Assembly: GCA_004525465.1 (NCBI GenBank)
Contig: SPCN01000107.1
Span: 1-7,430, forward strand
Origin: Chrysiogenales bacterium
Lineage (GTDB): Bacteria; Acidobacteriota; Aminicenantia; UBA2199
DNA: 7,430 nt
Direction: 5' to 3'
Shown here: positions 7,326-7,430 of the stretch, piece by piece
Position numbering within the stretch: position 1 is the first letter of the stretch
Layout of the letters: each line of letters begins with the position of its first letter
Position numbers and translations under genes: made by a program
Notes under the pieces: generated by a model
Databases searched by the model: none
What the model saw: the letters and a program-made list of their open reading frames with translations, nothing else
Told to the model about the DNA's origin: nothing

Positions 7326-7343
7326 GAATTCAATAATTTGAAT
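7326..7343. promoter_or_regulatory. Operator-like palindromic site, copy 2
   Basis: GAATTCAATAATTTGAAT has perfect 6-bp arms ATTCAA/TTGAAT around TAAT. Together with copy 1 it suggests a consensus ATTCAAAT-ATTTGAAT. The centres lie exactly 31 bp apart, close to three helical turns, so both would face the same side of the DNA. It is centred about -115 from the sigma-54 start and about -70 from the predicted start of the rightward promoter, so one regulator could serve both directions. Confidence 0.6.
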
Positions 7344-7370
7344 AGCCGACAGCCTGGTCAAGCTCTATTC

Positions 7371-7399
7371 TTGACTTCACAGCCGCAAAAACCTATAAT
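7371..7399 (+). promoter_or_regulatory. Sigma-70-type promoter for a divergent rightward gene
   Basis: TTGACT (5 of 6 to the -35 consensus), a 17-bp spacer and TATAAT (6 of 6 to the -10) form a near-ideal housekeeping promoter. Transcription would start at about 7406, 15 nt before an ATG at 7421. This suggests a strongly and constitutively expressed gene to the right. Confidence 0.7.
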
Positions 7400-7420
7400 A
7401 TTTTTTTAAGGCGAAATACA

Positions 7421-7430
7421 ATGGCCAAAA
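7421..7430 (+). CDS. Start of a divergent gene, truncated by the window edge (Met-Ala-Lys...)
   Basis: Only ATG GCC AAA A is visible. The call rests on position: it lies 21 bp beyond a near-consensus -10, with a weak Shine-Dalgarno-like AAGG (7408-7411) 9 nt before the ATG. Met-Ala-Lys begins many abundant bacterial proteins, so the product cannot be named. It would be transcribed divergently from the receptor gene. Confidence 0.42.

Noticed and set aside
7091..7333. 80-aa minus-strand ORF across the receptor start and upstream region
   Set aside because: It is out of frame with the receptor, runs through the promoter elements and has no Shine-Dalgarno or recognisable content.
7333..7361. 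Possible sigma-70 promoter facing left (TTGACC, 17 bp, AATTAT)
   Set aside because: The -10 matches only 4 of 6 bases, it overlaps operator-like copy 2, and it would give a leader of about 130 nt. The sigma-54 element explains the gene better, though a second weak promoter is not excluded.

Overview
The window looks bacterial: densely coding, moderately GC-rich, with a Gram-negative envelope (an outer-membrane TonB-dependent receptor and two exported or membrane-anchored enzymes). An Oar-like receptor with an N-terminal carboxypeptidase-regulatory-like domain beside tandem sulfatase-fold/TPR fusion proteins recalls Acidobacteriota or Candidatus Aminicenantes-type genomes. That placement is an inference from gene content and was not tested.

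Layout, right to left, because nearly everything is on the minus strand. (1) 7195-7420 is a 226-bp divergent regulatory region. It holds a consensus sigma-54 (-24/-12) promoter facing left, two near-identical palindromic 18-mers exactly 31 bp apart, a GC palindrome, and a sigma-70 promoter facing right towards a gene whose first codons (Met-Ala-Lys) are cut off by the window end. (2) 7194-4294 encodes a 966-aa TonB-dependent receptor with a very strong Shine-Dalgarno. (3) 4293-4180 carries a small hairpin, a perfect 10-bp GC-rich rho-independent terminator, and an extended -10 promoter so close to the next ATG that the transcript is probably leaderless. (4) 4179-2083 encodes a 698-aa exported sulfatase-superfamily/TPR protein. 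(5) 2033-1 encodes a second paralogue of the same architecture; 677 residues are visible and its C-terminus lies beyond the left edge. It is 49 bp downstream with no terminator between, so (4) and (5) form a likely operon.

Function: both fusion proteins have the alkaline-phosphatase-superfamily metal-site motifs, but the catalytic C/S-x-P-S-R formylglycine motif reads T-L-P-A/S-H. They are therefore probably not classical formylglycine sulfatases; a threonine-nucleophile phospho- or sulfo-hydrolase/transferase is more plausible. The receptor and the enzyme operon are separate transcription units that may share an envelope or glycan-related role, but nothing in the sequence fixes a substrate. 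The least ordinary part is the regulatory DNA: a receptor apparently under sigma-54 with helically phased twin upstream sites at about -84 and -115. No RNA gene, mobile element or CRISPR array was seen. No gene-free stretch exceeds 300 bases.
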